From: Rhodococcus sp. IITR03
GTDB lineage: Bacteria > Actinomycetota > Actinomycetes > Mycobacteriales > Mycobacteriaceae
Assembly (NCBI GenBank): GCA_001017865.1
Contig: LATQ01000386.1
Location: 1-13,999, forward strand
DNA: 13,999 nucleotides
Direction of reading: 5' to 3'
The notes beneath the pieces are model-generated. The model made no database searches. It was not told the DNA's origin and was given only the letters and a program-made list of their open reading frames with translations. Shown here piece after piece: positions 1 to 7,473 of the stretch; the first letter of the stretch is position 1; every line of letters begins with the position of its first letter. The position numbers and the translations under genes are program-made.

Positions 1-663
1 CGGACGGCGCCGGTGCCTCGCTCGGGTCTCGGGCCGGCGCCCGGCCCGGAACGCCCCCGGCTCATCGCGGAGGTCAACTACTTCGGGGTCGTCGACCTCC
101 TGATGGGTTGGCGTGCGGCCCTCGAAGCAGCGGGCAACGCCAGGGTGGTTGTGTTCTCGAGCAATTCGACGACCACCACGCCCGCTGTACCGGGTCGGAC
201 GGTCAAGGCTTTTCTGCGAGGGGACGCGGACAAGGCGGTGCGATCGGTCCGGCTGTTCGGCAAGGTCGCGCCTGCAATCATCTACGCGGCGTCGAAGATC
301 GCCGTCAGCAGATGGGTTCGCCGCACCGCCGTGCAGCCGGAGTGGGCGGGTGCCGGTATCCGGCTGAACGCTCTGGCGCCGGGAGCGATCATGACACCGC
401 TGCTGGAGAAGCAGTTGTCCACTCCTTCCGAAGCGAAGGCGATCCGCTCGTTCCCCGTACCGGTCGGTGGCTTCGGTGATGCCGGATAGCTTGCTGCATG
501 GGCGGTCTTCATGCTGTCGGACGCTGCGGATTTCCTGTGCGGCAGCGTGGTGTTCGTCGATGGTGGTTCCGACGCGTACTTCCGTGCCGACGACTGGCCC
601 CGGTCGGTTCCGATTCGCGGGCTTCCGTCCTATCTGCTCCGGTTCCGCAGATCGGGGAAGTAG
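1..663 (+). pseudogene. SDR oxidoreductase, 3-alpha-hydroxysteroid dehydrogenase-like; 5' end outside window, internal amber stop
   Basis: The C-terminal two thirds of a classical short-chain dehydrogenase. The frame is open from base 1, so the start lies upstream. Visible are the VNYFG segment after beta-4, the catalytic serine region (FSSNST), the YxxxK pair (YAASK, Tyr codon 283-285, Lys codon 295-297), RLNALAPGA with a TPLL continuation, and the C-terminal VFVDGGSDA typical of this family. The pattern resembles Comamonas 3-alpha-HSD/carbonyl reductase, which oxidises steroid 3-hydroxyls with NAD. A TAG at 487-489 interrupts the frame, yet the same frame continues with LAAWAVFML and the family's C-terminus to TAG 661-663. 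The stop sits where relatives carry Glu, so one substitution explains it. The first 20 bases read poorly in frame 1 and may hide another indel. The family is clear; the steroid substrate is inferred from context. Confidence 0.75.
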
Positions 664-781
664 TCGGAGTGACCTCCCGCACAACGGGAGGGAACGGTCC
701 GCCCGTACGGGCTGCGGCATAGCTTCGGAGTGGTTCGACGAGAAGTCCGAGCACACAGACGAACAGGCAGCAGGAACCGAC
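664..781. promoter_or_regulatory. Intergenic spacer with a hairpin and a 12-bp perfect palindrome
   Basis: Between the stop of the first SDR and the start of the second lie two dyads. CCTCCCG (673-679) pairs with CGGGAGG (685-691) across a 5-nt loop. GCCCGTACGGGC (701-712) is a perfect palindrome. The first could slow or end transcription, although no T-tract follows; the second has the form of a repressor operator. The second SDR is preceded by a plausible ribosome binding site, AGGA, about 6 nt before ATG 782. No convincing -35/-10 pair was found. Confidence 0.4.
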
Positions 782-1674
782 ATGACACAACGACTGACCG
801 GACGTACCGCTCTCGTGACCGGAAGCAGCCGGGGGATCGGCCGGGCGATCGCGCGACGTCTCGCATCCGAAGGTGCCACCGTAGTGGTCACGGCTCGTTC
901 CATGTCCCCGTCCCGATCGCTCCGGGACGGGCAGGAGCACGTACTCGAGGCACTCTGGAAGAGACGGTGCAGCTGATCGAACAGGCCGGTGGTCGCGCAG
1001 TGCCGATCGCGGCGGATCTCGAGGACCGCGACCAGCGCGCGGGACTGATCGACGCAGCGGCGGACGCCGTCGGAGGGCTCGACATCCTGGTCAACAATGC
1101 GGGATTCGCCGATTACTCGTCGATCGAGAAGATGAGCGAAGAAACGTTCGACAGGACTCTGGAGCACTACCTGAAGGCTCCCTTCCTCCTCTCGCAGGCC
1201 GCCATCCCTCACATGCGCAAGTCCGGTGCGGGGTGGATCGTCAACATCGGCTCGTCCACCGGTGTGAGCCCGATCCGCCCGTTCCGCGAGTACAACAAGA
1301 CCTCCGGTGACGTGATCTATGCGTCGGCGAAAGCTGCTCTGCACCGGTTCACCCAAGGCCTCGCCGCGGAACTCGTCGACGACAACATCGCCGTCAATGC
1401 GGTCGGGCCGTCCACGGCGATCATGACCCCGGGCGCTGCCGCACTGCTGCCCGAGGGGTACGAGACGGAACCACCGGAATACCTGGCGCAGACCGTCCTG
1501 GAGATGTGCACCTTGCCCGCCGCCGAACGTACCGGTCTGGTGGGCTTCAGTCTGCATTTCCCGTGGTCTCAGGGGATCCCGGTGAAGAGCCTCGACGGCA
1601 AGGACGAACTGCCTCGCCGCGAGCCGCCTGCCTGGTGCAATCCCAACATCGCCGACGACGGACTGAGGGCGTGA
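782..1674 (+). pseudogene. SDR family oxidoreductase, frameshifted near 950
   Basis: Classical SDR of about 297 aa once repaired. The N-terminal half (ATG 782, AGGA upstream) shows TGSSRGIG at residues 13-20. The end of beta-2 reads TARS, where the Arg suggests NADP(H) preference. After about base 950 the protein continues in another frame with LDILVNNAGF, the serine region NIGSSTG, YASAK as the YxxxK motif, and the VNAVGP segment. The serine-to-tyrosine spacing is longer than usual because of an extra loop. Adding one G to the GG at 949-950 (codons GAG GGC ACT) rejoins the halves. It lies upstream of a third SDR with stop and start almost touching, so they are probably co-transcribed. Substrate unknown; a hydroxysteroid or similar alcohol fits the neighbours. 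Confidence 0.8.
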
Positions 1675-1676
1675 GC

Positions 1677-2561
1677 ATGCAGACGAGCAGTGCGCGGGAA
1701 CGGTTCTCCCGGGGCGTGGCCGTGGTGACCGGCGCCGCCGCCGGTATCGGTGAAGGTCTGGTACGGCATCTCTCGTCACTGGGAATGACGGTCGTCGTCT
1801 CGGATATCGACGGCGGTCGAGCGGCGAAGGTCGTCGACGAGATCGTCGCCGCAGGGGGCAAGGCGGAACCGTATGCCGTCGACGTCGCCGACCCCGACGC
1901 TGTCGAGACGATGGCGAGCGAGGTCTTCGAGCGTCACGGCAGCGTCGAACTCCTGGTGAACAATGCCGGCGTCGAGTCGGCCGGCCTGCTGTGGGAGATC
2001 GACCGCGAGCGGTGGCAACGGCTGATGCAGATCAACGTCGATGGTGTCTTCTATTGCTTGCGATCGTTCGTCCCGCGGATGATCGCAGCGGGAACTCCGT
2101 CGTGCATCGCCAATCTGTCGTCGGTCGGTGGACTGAATGCCGTTGCGGTGCAATCCCCGTACATCGTGAGCAAGCATGCGGTGCTCGCGATGACGGAGTG
2201 TCTGCACCAGGACCTGGCCATCGTCGGTGCACCGATCCAGGTGAGTGCCGTGATCCCGCATTCGATCCGGAGCGAGATCTTCCTGTCGGCGCAGCGTGAG
2301 GCACCCACGGACAACCCGACGGCGAACGCGGTGTTCGCGGCCATGCAACGCGACAACGTCGAGAAAGGGCTCGATCCGCTCGTCGCTGCCGAGCACATGG
2401 TCGAGCAGATCGCGCGCGGCGAGTTCTGGATCCACTCGGATGACGACCTGTGCATCGCCGCAGTACATCGGCGTGCGCACCAGCTTCTCGATCTCGCGCC
2501 GCCGGCCGACCCACAGGCGATGCTCACACGAATGGGTATCGCCGCCGGACGCGACCGGTGA
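1677..2561 (+). CDS. SDR family NAD-dependent oxidoreductase
   Basis: Intact 294-aa short-chain dehydrogenase. The Rossmann motif TGAAAGIG is at residues 18-25, an Asp closes beta-2 (VSDID, D43), which usually selects NAD over NADP, NNAG is at 95-98, and the catalytic set is N120, S149, Y162 and K166 (YIVSK). A C-terminal extension of about 60 residues beyond the core contains a QIARGEFWIH segment. ATG 1677 is chosen because GAGGG lies 7 nt upstream; GTG 1671, overlapping the previous stop, is the alternative. The gene follows the second SDR with a 2-nt gap, so it is probably in the same transcript. It presumably oxidises a hydroxyl of the pathway's substrate. Fold and chemistry are well supported; the substrate is not. 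Confidence 0.88.
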   Translation: MQTSSARERFSRGVAVVTGAAAGIGEGLVRHLSSLGMTVVVSDIDGGRAAKVVDEIVAAGGKAEPYAVDVADPDAVETMASEVFERHGSVELLVNNAGVESAGLLWEIDRERWQRLMQINVDGVFYCLRSFVPRMIAAGTPSCIANLSSVGGLNAVAVQSPYIVSKHAVLAMTECLHQDLAIVGAPIQVSAVIPHSIRSEIFLSAQREAPTDNPTANAVFAAMQRDNVEKGLDPLVAAEHMVEQIARGEFWIHSDDDLCIAAVHRRAHQLLDLAPPADPQAMLTRMGIAAGRDR

Positions 2562-2611
2562 CAGAGCTTCCGGATTCCCCGACCATCCGTCCCGACTTCC
2601 AGGAGAGTTCC

Positions 2612-3097
2612 ATGAACGAGTCGACCGTGGATCCGGGCACCGTCAGCGCCCTCGTCGCGGCCTGGTGGTTCCATTACGACGAATGGAATCCCATCGAACT
2701 TCGGGCGCTCATGGCCGACGACATCGCCTTCAGTTGCGCGAGCGACACGGGTGAGACCGACTACGAGGACTTCATCCGCGTCGACGTGCGTGGCGCCGCC
2801 AATGTGATGGCATGGAAGGACGACCACCGGCGCAACAGTCCTTATCCGCTGCGTCACAACGGCACCAATGTGTTCGTCACCGGCGTCGCGGACGGAGAGG
2901 TCGAGTTCTCGTCCTACATCTTCGTCACCAAGATCGTCGACGGTAGGCCGTTCAACGTATCGAGTGGCATCGTGCGCGGCAGCATCCGGGCCACCGAAGC
3001 GGGACCGGTCTTCAGTGCTGTCCACGTCGTCCTCGATACCCAGGACTCGGTGAGATACGCCGATCACTTCGCAGAGGTGTCCGCGCGAGTTCTCTGA
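2612..3097 (+). CDS. SnoaL/NTF2-like fold protein
   Basis: A 161-aa protein of the size and pattern of the SnoaL_4/NTF2 superfamily: an N-terminal helix with AAWWFHYDEWN, then LRALMADDIAFSC, a central DDHRRN segment, and beta strands such as GTNVFVTGV and VEFSSYIFVTKIVDGR. Members act as dehydratases, ketosteroid isomerases, cyclases or hydroxylase subunits, and the bile-acid 7-alpha-dehydratase BaiE shares the fold. The start is fixed by AGGAG 6 nt before ATG 2612. It lies 50 nt after the third SDR and just before the hydrolase. A steroid dehydratase or isomerase role is an inference from fold plus context; no catalytic residue could be assigned with certainty. Confidence 0.75.
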   Translation: MNESTVDPGTVSALVAAWWFHYDEWNPIELRALMADDIAFSCASDTGETDYEDFIRVDVRGAANVMAWKDDHRRNSPYPLRHNGTNVFVTGVADGEVEFSSYIFVTKIVDGRPFNVSSGIVRGSIRATEAGPVFSAVHVVLDTQDSVRYADHFAEVSARVL

Positions 3098-3164
3098 TCC
3101 GAACGGCCGCCGCCGCGATCGGAACCGTCCCGGCCCGTACGAGACGTCGACGAAACGAGAACAT

Positions 3165-4088
3165 ATGCCGCTCTCACCGGAAGCACAGCGGGTGGTCGAT
3201 GCATCTGCAACACGCATGGCAAGACCCATGCACGAGACGCCTGTGGAGGATCTGCGTGCCGCTCTCGCTGCACACGCGATTCCGGCAACGACACCCATTC
3301 ATCATCGACAGGACAGCGTCGTTCCCTCTGCCGGTGGTGGCGTTCCCGTGCGCATCTACCGGCCGTCCGACGACCCGGGGTTGCCGGTGGTGCAGTGGAT
3401 GCACAGTGGAGGATTCGCCGTCGGAAATCTCGATCAGAACGAGGAGTACCTGCGGAAGCTGAGCAACGCATCCCGGTGCGTCATCGTCTCCGTGGACTAC
3501 CGGCTGGCGCCGGAACACCCCTGTCCGGCGGCGCTCGACGATTGTCGGAGTGTTTGGGAATGGATCACCTCTGCGCCCGATGAACTTCGGTCCGTCGACG
3601 TGACGCGAGCAGTGATCGCAGGCGAGAGTGCCGGTGGCACTCTGACCTTCGCGTTGGCCCAGCAACTCCACGAGACCGGCCTTCCATGTCCGCTCGCGCA
3701 GATCTCCCTGTACGGGACTGCGGTGATGGAGGTGACCAATCCCGAGTACGCCACGGCACTGCTGTCCCCGGAGGATTGTCACTGGTTCTGGGACATGTAC
3801 GTGCCGGATCCCACCGACCGGCGTTCTGTGCAGGCATCTCCGGGCCTCGCCGGCGACCTGGTCGGCCTGCCGCCCGCCTTCGTCGCCACCGCCGAAGTGG
3901 ACCCCACGCGCGACGGCACCGAGGAGTACGCGCGGCGTATGCAGGAATCCGGTGTGCCGGTCGAACTACGGCGGTACGACGGGATGATGCACGGTTTCGC
4001 GACCATGACAGCCGTGCTACCTGCTGCGGAGGAGTTGTTCCACGAGATCGTCGCCTACCTCTCCGGTGTCTTCGCCTCGCCGGAATGA
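3165..4088 (+). CDS. Alpha/beta hydrolase, hormone-sensitive-lipase (HSL) family esterase
   Basis: 307-aa cytosolic esterase of the HSL group (alpha/beta hydrolase fold-3). The nucleophile elbow GESAG places Ser155, the acid is Asp246 in the AEVDPTRD segment, and His276 is in DGMMHGF. DYRLAPEHPCPAAL is the classical family signature. The usual oxyanion-hole HGGG reads HSGG here (residues 80-83), an uncommon substitution that could change activity or selectivity. It probably hydrolyses a carboxylic ester or lactone formed in the pathway. The ribosome binding site is weak (GAGAAC). It follows the SnoaL gene by 67 nt on the same strand and is probably part of the same unit. Family assignment is firm; the substrate is unknown. 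Confidence 0.88.
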   Translation: MPLSPEAQRVVDASATRMARPMHETPVEDLRAALAAHAIPATTPIHHRQDSVVPSAGGGVPVRIYRPSDDPGLPVVQWMHSGGFAVGNLDQNEEYLRKLSNASRCVIVSVDYRLAPEHPCPAALDDCRSVWEWITSAPDELRSVDVTRAVIAGESAGGTLTFALAQQLHETGLPCPLAQISLYGTAVMEVTNPEYATALLSPEDCHWFWDMYVPDPTDRRSVQASPGLAGDLVGLPPAFVATAEVDPTRDGTEEYARRMQESGVPVELRRYDGMMHGFATMTAVLPAAEELFHEIVAYLSGVFASPE

Positions 4089-4207
4089 TCGGACGGCCGG
4101 AGACCGATCGTCCGTCCTCGCGTTCTCCCGGTGATCGGGATCACGCATGTTACGACTCCCGGAGCTGCCATACCGTCCGGAAGACAACGATGTGAAGGAG
4201 ACAGTCG
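4089..4207. promoter_or_regulatory. Spacer before the kstD-like gene with weak dyads
   Basis: A 119-nt spacer. GGACGG and CCGTCC (about 4091-4116) form a loose dyad after the hydrolase stop, and GTGAT/ATCAC (4131-4144, 4-nt centre) is a short palindrome. A strong AGGAG ends 7 nt before ATG 4208. No KstR or KstR2 type operator could be recognised, and no clear -35/-10 pair was seen. Confidence 0.3.
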
Positions 4208-5917
4208 ATGGCCAAGACCCCTGTACCGGCCGTGACCACAGCCCGCGACACGACCGTGGACCTGCTCGTGATCGGGTCCGGTACCGGCATGGCCGCCGCG
4301 CTCACCGCGCACGAGGCGGGCCTGTCCGCCCTCATCGTGGAGAAATCGGCCTACGTCGGCGGATCGACCGCCCGTTCCGGCGGTGCGTTCTGGGTGCCGG
4401 CCAATCCGGTACTCGACGCGGCGGGAAGCGGCGACACCATCGAGCGCGGCCACACCTACGTGCGGACGGTCGTCGACGGCACGGCGCCGGTCGAGCGGGG
4501 CGAGGCCTTCGTCGACAACGGTGTCGCCACCGTCGAAATGCTCCAGCGCACCACCCCCATGAAGCTGTTCTGGCAGAGGCTACTCCGACTATCACCCCGA
4601 ACTGGCGGGTGGTTCGGCGGTCGGCCGCAGCTGCGAGTGCCTGCCCCTGGACCTGTCGGTCCTCGGTGAGGAGCGCGGTCGACTGCGTCCCGGCCTCATG
4701 GAGGCGAGCCTGCCGATGCCCACCACCGGTGCCGACTACAAGTGGATGAACCTCATGCTGCGCGTGCCGCACAAGGGTTTTCCGCGCATCTTCAAGCGGC
4801 TCGCCCAGGGTGTCGCCGGTCTCGCCGTCAAGCGTGAATACGTCGCCGGTGGACAGGCGATCGCCGCCGGACTGTTCGCGGGTGTGCTGAAGGCCGGTGT
4901 GCCGGTGTGGACCGAGACGTCGCTGGTGCGTCTGCTCACCGACGGCGACCGTGTCACCGGTGCCGTCGTAGCGCAGAACGGACGTGAGGTGACGGTGACC
5001 GCGCGTCGCGGGGTGGTGCTCGCCGCCGGCGGGTTCGACCACGACATGGAGATGCGCCGTAAGTTCCAGTCCGAGCGTCTGCTCGACCACGAGAGCCTCG
5101 GGGCGGAGACCAACACCGGCGATGCGATCAAGGCGGCCCAGGAGGTCGGTGCCGATCTCGCCTCATGGACCAGGCCTGGTGGTTCCCCGCCGTCGCGCCG
5201 ACCCGCCCGGGCAAGCCGCCGATGGTCATGCTCGCCGAGCGATCGCTGCCCGGCTCGTTCATCGTCGACCAGACGGGACGCCGGTTCACGAACGAGTCGT
5301 CCGACTACATGTCGTTCGGACGGCTGGTGCTCGAACGCGAGCGTGCCGGCGATCCGATCGAGTCGATGTGGATCGTCTTCGACCAGAAGTACCGCAACAG
5401 TTACGTCTTCGCGGCCGGGGTGTTCCCGCGCCAGCCGCTCCCGGAGGCCTGGTACAAGGCGGGCATCGCTCACCGCGGCACCACCGCTGCGGAACTCGCG
5501 GCGTCGATGGGCGTGCCGGTGGACGCCTTCGCCGCGACGTTCGGCAAGTTCAACGAGGACGCGGCGGCGGGAACGGATTCCGAGTTCGGACGTGGCGGCA
5601 GTGCCTACGACCGCTACTACGGTGACCCGACCGTCCAGCCGAACCCGAACCTGCGACCCCTGACGCACGGTCCGCTCTACGCGGTGAAGATGACGCTGAG
5701 CGATCTCGGCACGTGCGGTGGCGTGCGCGCCGACGAACGGGCGCGGGTCCTCCGCGAGGACGGCAGCCCCATCGCCGGTCTCTACGCCATCGGCAACACC
5801 GCGGCCAACGCGTTCGGCCACCGCTATCCCGGTGCCGGCGCCACCATCGGGCAGGGCCTGGTCTTCGGGTACATCGCGGCACGCGACGCAGCATCGTCGG
5901 ACGCACCGGTCGCCTGA
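4208..5917 (+). pseudogene. kstD: 3-ketosteroid delta1-dehydrogenase-like FAD flavoprotein, frameshifted
   Basis: KstD removes hydrogens from C1-C2 of 3-ketosteroids using FAD, the ring-A step of actinobacterial steroid degradation. Repaired, the protein is about 570 aa, normal for the family. It shows the N-terminal FAD motif VIGSGTG (residues 21-27) with VEK at 44-46, GGSTARSGGAFW, GYSDYHPE, TGADYKWMN, the covering-helix segment GGQAIAAGLFAG, MDQAWWFPAVAP, RFTNESSDY, SAYDRYYGD, LGTCGGVRAD, and the C-terminal RYPGAGATIGQG. Tyrosines in these segments match my recollection of KstD1 active-site positions (Y119, Y318, Y487). Frame breaks lie near 4572-4579 and 5161-5162. Adding G to each of the two GG pairs and C to CC restores one continuous family sequence. 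Δ4- versus 5-alpha-ketosteroid preference cannot be decided. Confidence 0.85.
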
Positions 5918-5932
5918 GTGGACGATCCGAGA

Positions 5933-5985
5933 GGTAGGGAGGGCATGTGACGATCACGAACGGGAACGTCCGTTCCCTCCCTACC
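5933..5985 (+). promoter_or_regulatory. Inverted repeat enclosing the ribosome binding site and start of the 171-aa gene
   Basis: GGTAGGGAGGG (5933-5943) and CCCTCCCTACC (5975-5985) are a perfect 11-bp inverted repeat with a 31-nt loop. The left arm contains the GGGAGG ribosome binding site, and the loop contains the GTG start at 5947. Within the loop a second hairpin, GGGAACG (5962-5968) with CGTTCCC (5971-5977), shares CCC 5975-5977 with the outer stem, so the two compete. In RNA the outer stem would hide the ribosome binding site. This is visible directly in the sequence; a regulatory role is inferred. Confidence 0.5.
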
Positions 5986-6462
5986 GTGCTGTCCCTCTGG
6001 GGAGCCGGGCCACACCTCGAAGACGGCCCGGTGGACGAAGTGGACGTCGTGTTCTTTGCGCCACCCACCACCGACGCGCTGACCTGCCGGGCCCGCGACA
6101 ACCGTGACGAGGTGTCCGGCCGGCTCGACCGGACACTCGGATACGTCGATGAGATCGGGCGGGTCGTCGCCGAGGTCTTCGTGTCCGGATCGGCGCGTCC
6201 GGGCGGTGAGCACGGTGTGCCCACCCCGTACGCCGACGAACTGCTGCATTCGGTTGTCGAACGGTTCGACCTCGCCGATGTGCGGCGGCTCCGGATGCGC
6301 TTCTACGAGCACTCCGCGGGTCCCGGATCACCGACCTGGTCGGTGACCGTGTTGCAGCGTTACCGCACCGATCACGAGAACGTCGAGGACGTCGCGCTCG
6401 TCGGCACGGACTCGTCCCGGTCGGTCGTCGCCCGTGCCTGGGTGACCGCGGCCGCTTCGTAG
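5947..6462 (+). CDS. Conserved-looking hypothetical protein, 171 aa
   Basis: I do not recognise a family. The start is GTG 5947; the overlapping ATG at 5945 runs straight into TGA, and GGGAGGG precedes the GTG. The protein is soluble, acidic and rich in charged residues, with a single Cys, no signal peptide and no membrane segment. A strand-like start (EVDVVFFAPPTT), a middle helix (YADELLHSVVERFDL) and an LRMRFYEH / WSVTVLQRY alternation suggest a small alpha/beta protein. It begins 29 nt after the kstD-like gene on the same strand and converges on the reductase gene with a 24-nt gap. It could be an accessory or regulatory partner of the pathway, but nothing in the sequence shows a reaction. 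Confidence 0.65.
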   Translation: MTITNGNVRSLPTVLSLWGAGPHLEDGPVDEVDVVFFAPPTTDALTCRARDNRDEVSGRLDRTLGYVDEIGRVVAEVFVSGSARPGGEHGVPTPYADELLHSVVERFDLADVRRLRMRFYEHSAGPGSPTWSVTVLQRYRTDHENVEDVALVGTDSSRSVVARAWVTAAAS

Positions 6463-6486
6463 AGCGCCGGCCGGTGCGCCGGGCAC

Positions 6487-7276
6487 TCAGTACGGGTCGT
6501 AGCGGATGTTCTCGACCGGGGTACCGGTCTCGATCAGCCGCTGAGCGGTGGTGCGCACCATGCCGCCGGGCCGCACACGAGCACCTGGTGGTCGCCGAAC
6601 GCACCGTAGGACGTGACGACCTCGTCGACGCTGCCCTCGAGCAGTTCGTCGGGGTCGGGTCCGAACTCGTCGATGCGCGGGGCGATGCGGTCGAACCAGG
6701 GGTCGGGGATGTCGGGGATCTCGAGGGTCTCCACGACCGGCACCACCGTCAGCCACGGCAGCGCCTCCGACAGGAGCATGAGCATGTCGGCGGCGTACAG
6801 GTCGCGCGGGTTGCGGGCGCCGTGAACAGGAAGGTGCGGGGCGGATCCGGGCGACGCGCCGTGTCGAGGATCAACGACCGCAGCGGCGCGAGGCCCGTGC
6901 CGCCGGCCACCATGATGACGATGCGGCCCGTGTCGTCGATGTGGAGGTCGCCGCCGCGGGCGGCGCCGATCTGCCACACGTCGCCCGGTTGGGTGTCGAC
7001 GACGATCGCGCCGCTCACCCAGCCACCCGGGACCGTGCGCACGTGGAACTCGAGCTTGCCGTCCAGCGACGGTGGCAGCGCGGGGGAGAGGCGACGCGGC
7101 AGCGTGGGACGTTGCGGCACGGCCACGTCGACGTACTGTCCGGGGCGGAAATCGACGATCGCGTCGTCGCATTCGAGACGCACGACGGCGAGGTCGTGCC
7201 GGAGCCGATGATGTTCGACGACGGTTGCGGTGACTGCCGTTTCGGTCTCGCTCGGTGACGGCGTGGCCGACTGCAT
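6487..7276 (-). pseudogene. FAD/NAD(P)-binding reductase (flavohemoprotein-type, no globin), frameshifted twice
   Basis: A ferredoxin-NADP reductase-superfamily protein of about 263 aa after repair. Seen in order: GQYVDVAVPQR, RRLSPA as the FAD-binding RxYS-like motif, GGWVSGAIV, the NAD-binding VAGGTGLAPLRS, NPRDLYAADML, CGPGGM, and the C-terminal NIRYDPY. The same ending occurs in the globin-linked reductase at the right edge, its paralog, but this gene has no globin and no 2Fe-2S domain. ATG 7276 is preceded by GGGGGATC. Frame breaks map to CC at 6820-6821 and at 6566-6567 (plus strand), each repaired by one added base. It would pass electrons from NAD(P)H via FAD to a partner not present in the window. 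It is divergent from the acyl-CoA synthetase. Confidence 0.78.
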
Positions 7277-7473
7277 GCGTGATCCCCCGGTGGTGTGCTG
7301 TGACGTGCCCAAGACTCTAGGCGAGAAATCGGCGAAAAGGCAGAGTGGAACGTGTTTCAGTTTTTGGCTTCGAGCGGTTATCGTGACGAACGGCAGGTGA
7401 TGGTCACCACAGCGGAGAACGCCGACCGGTGACGTCACACAACGGACCGTCACAGCACACCGGAAGGACGACC
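7277..7473. promoter_or_regulatory. Divergent intergenic region with two GTGA/TCAC palindromes
   Basis: This 197-nt region must carry promoters for both the reductase (-) and the acyl-CoA synthetase (+). It contains GGTGA-TGG-TCACC at 7396-7408 and the perfect palindrome GTGACGTCAC at 7429-7438. Their centres are about 31-32 bp apart, close to three helical turns, on the side of the synthetase gene. A stretch around 7320-7370 is richer in A/T than the surroundings. The shared GTGA/TCAC half-sites suggest one dimeric regulator binding twice; which regulator is unknown. Confidence 0.45.

Noticed and set aside
2051..3298. 415-aa minus-strand open frame
   Set aside because: It covers the third SDR and the SnoaL gene on the other strand, has no ribosome binding site or family pattern, and its composition is that of an antisense shadow.
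6463..6486. Terminator between the convergent 171-aa gene and the reductase
   Set aside because: GCGCCGG-type repeats are present, but only short imperfect pairings can be formed and there is no T-tract.
6487..7276. Identification of the reductase as KshB, partner of 3-ketosteroid 9-alpha-hydroxylase
   Set aside because: KshB carries a C-terminal plant-type 2Fe-2S domain with four Cys; this protein ends at the NAD domain with NIRYDPY and lacks that domain.
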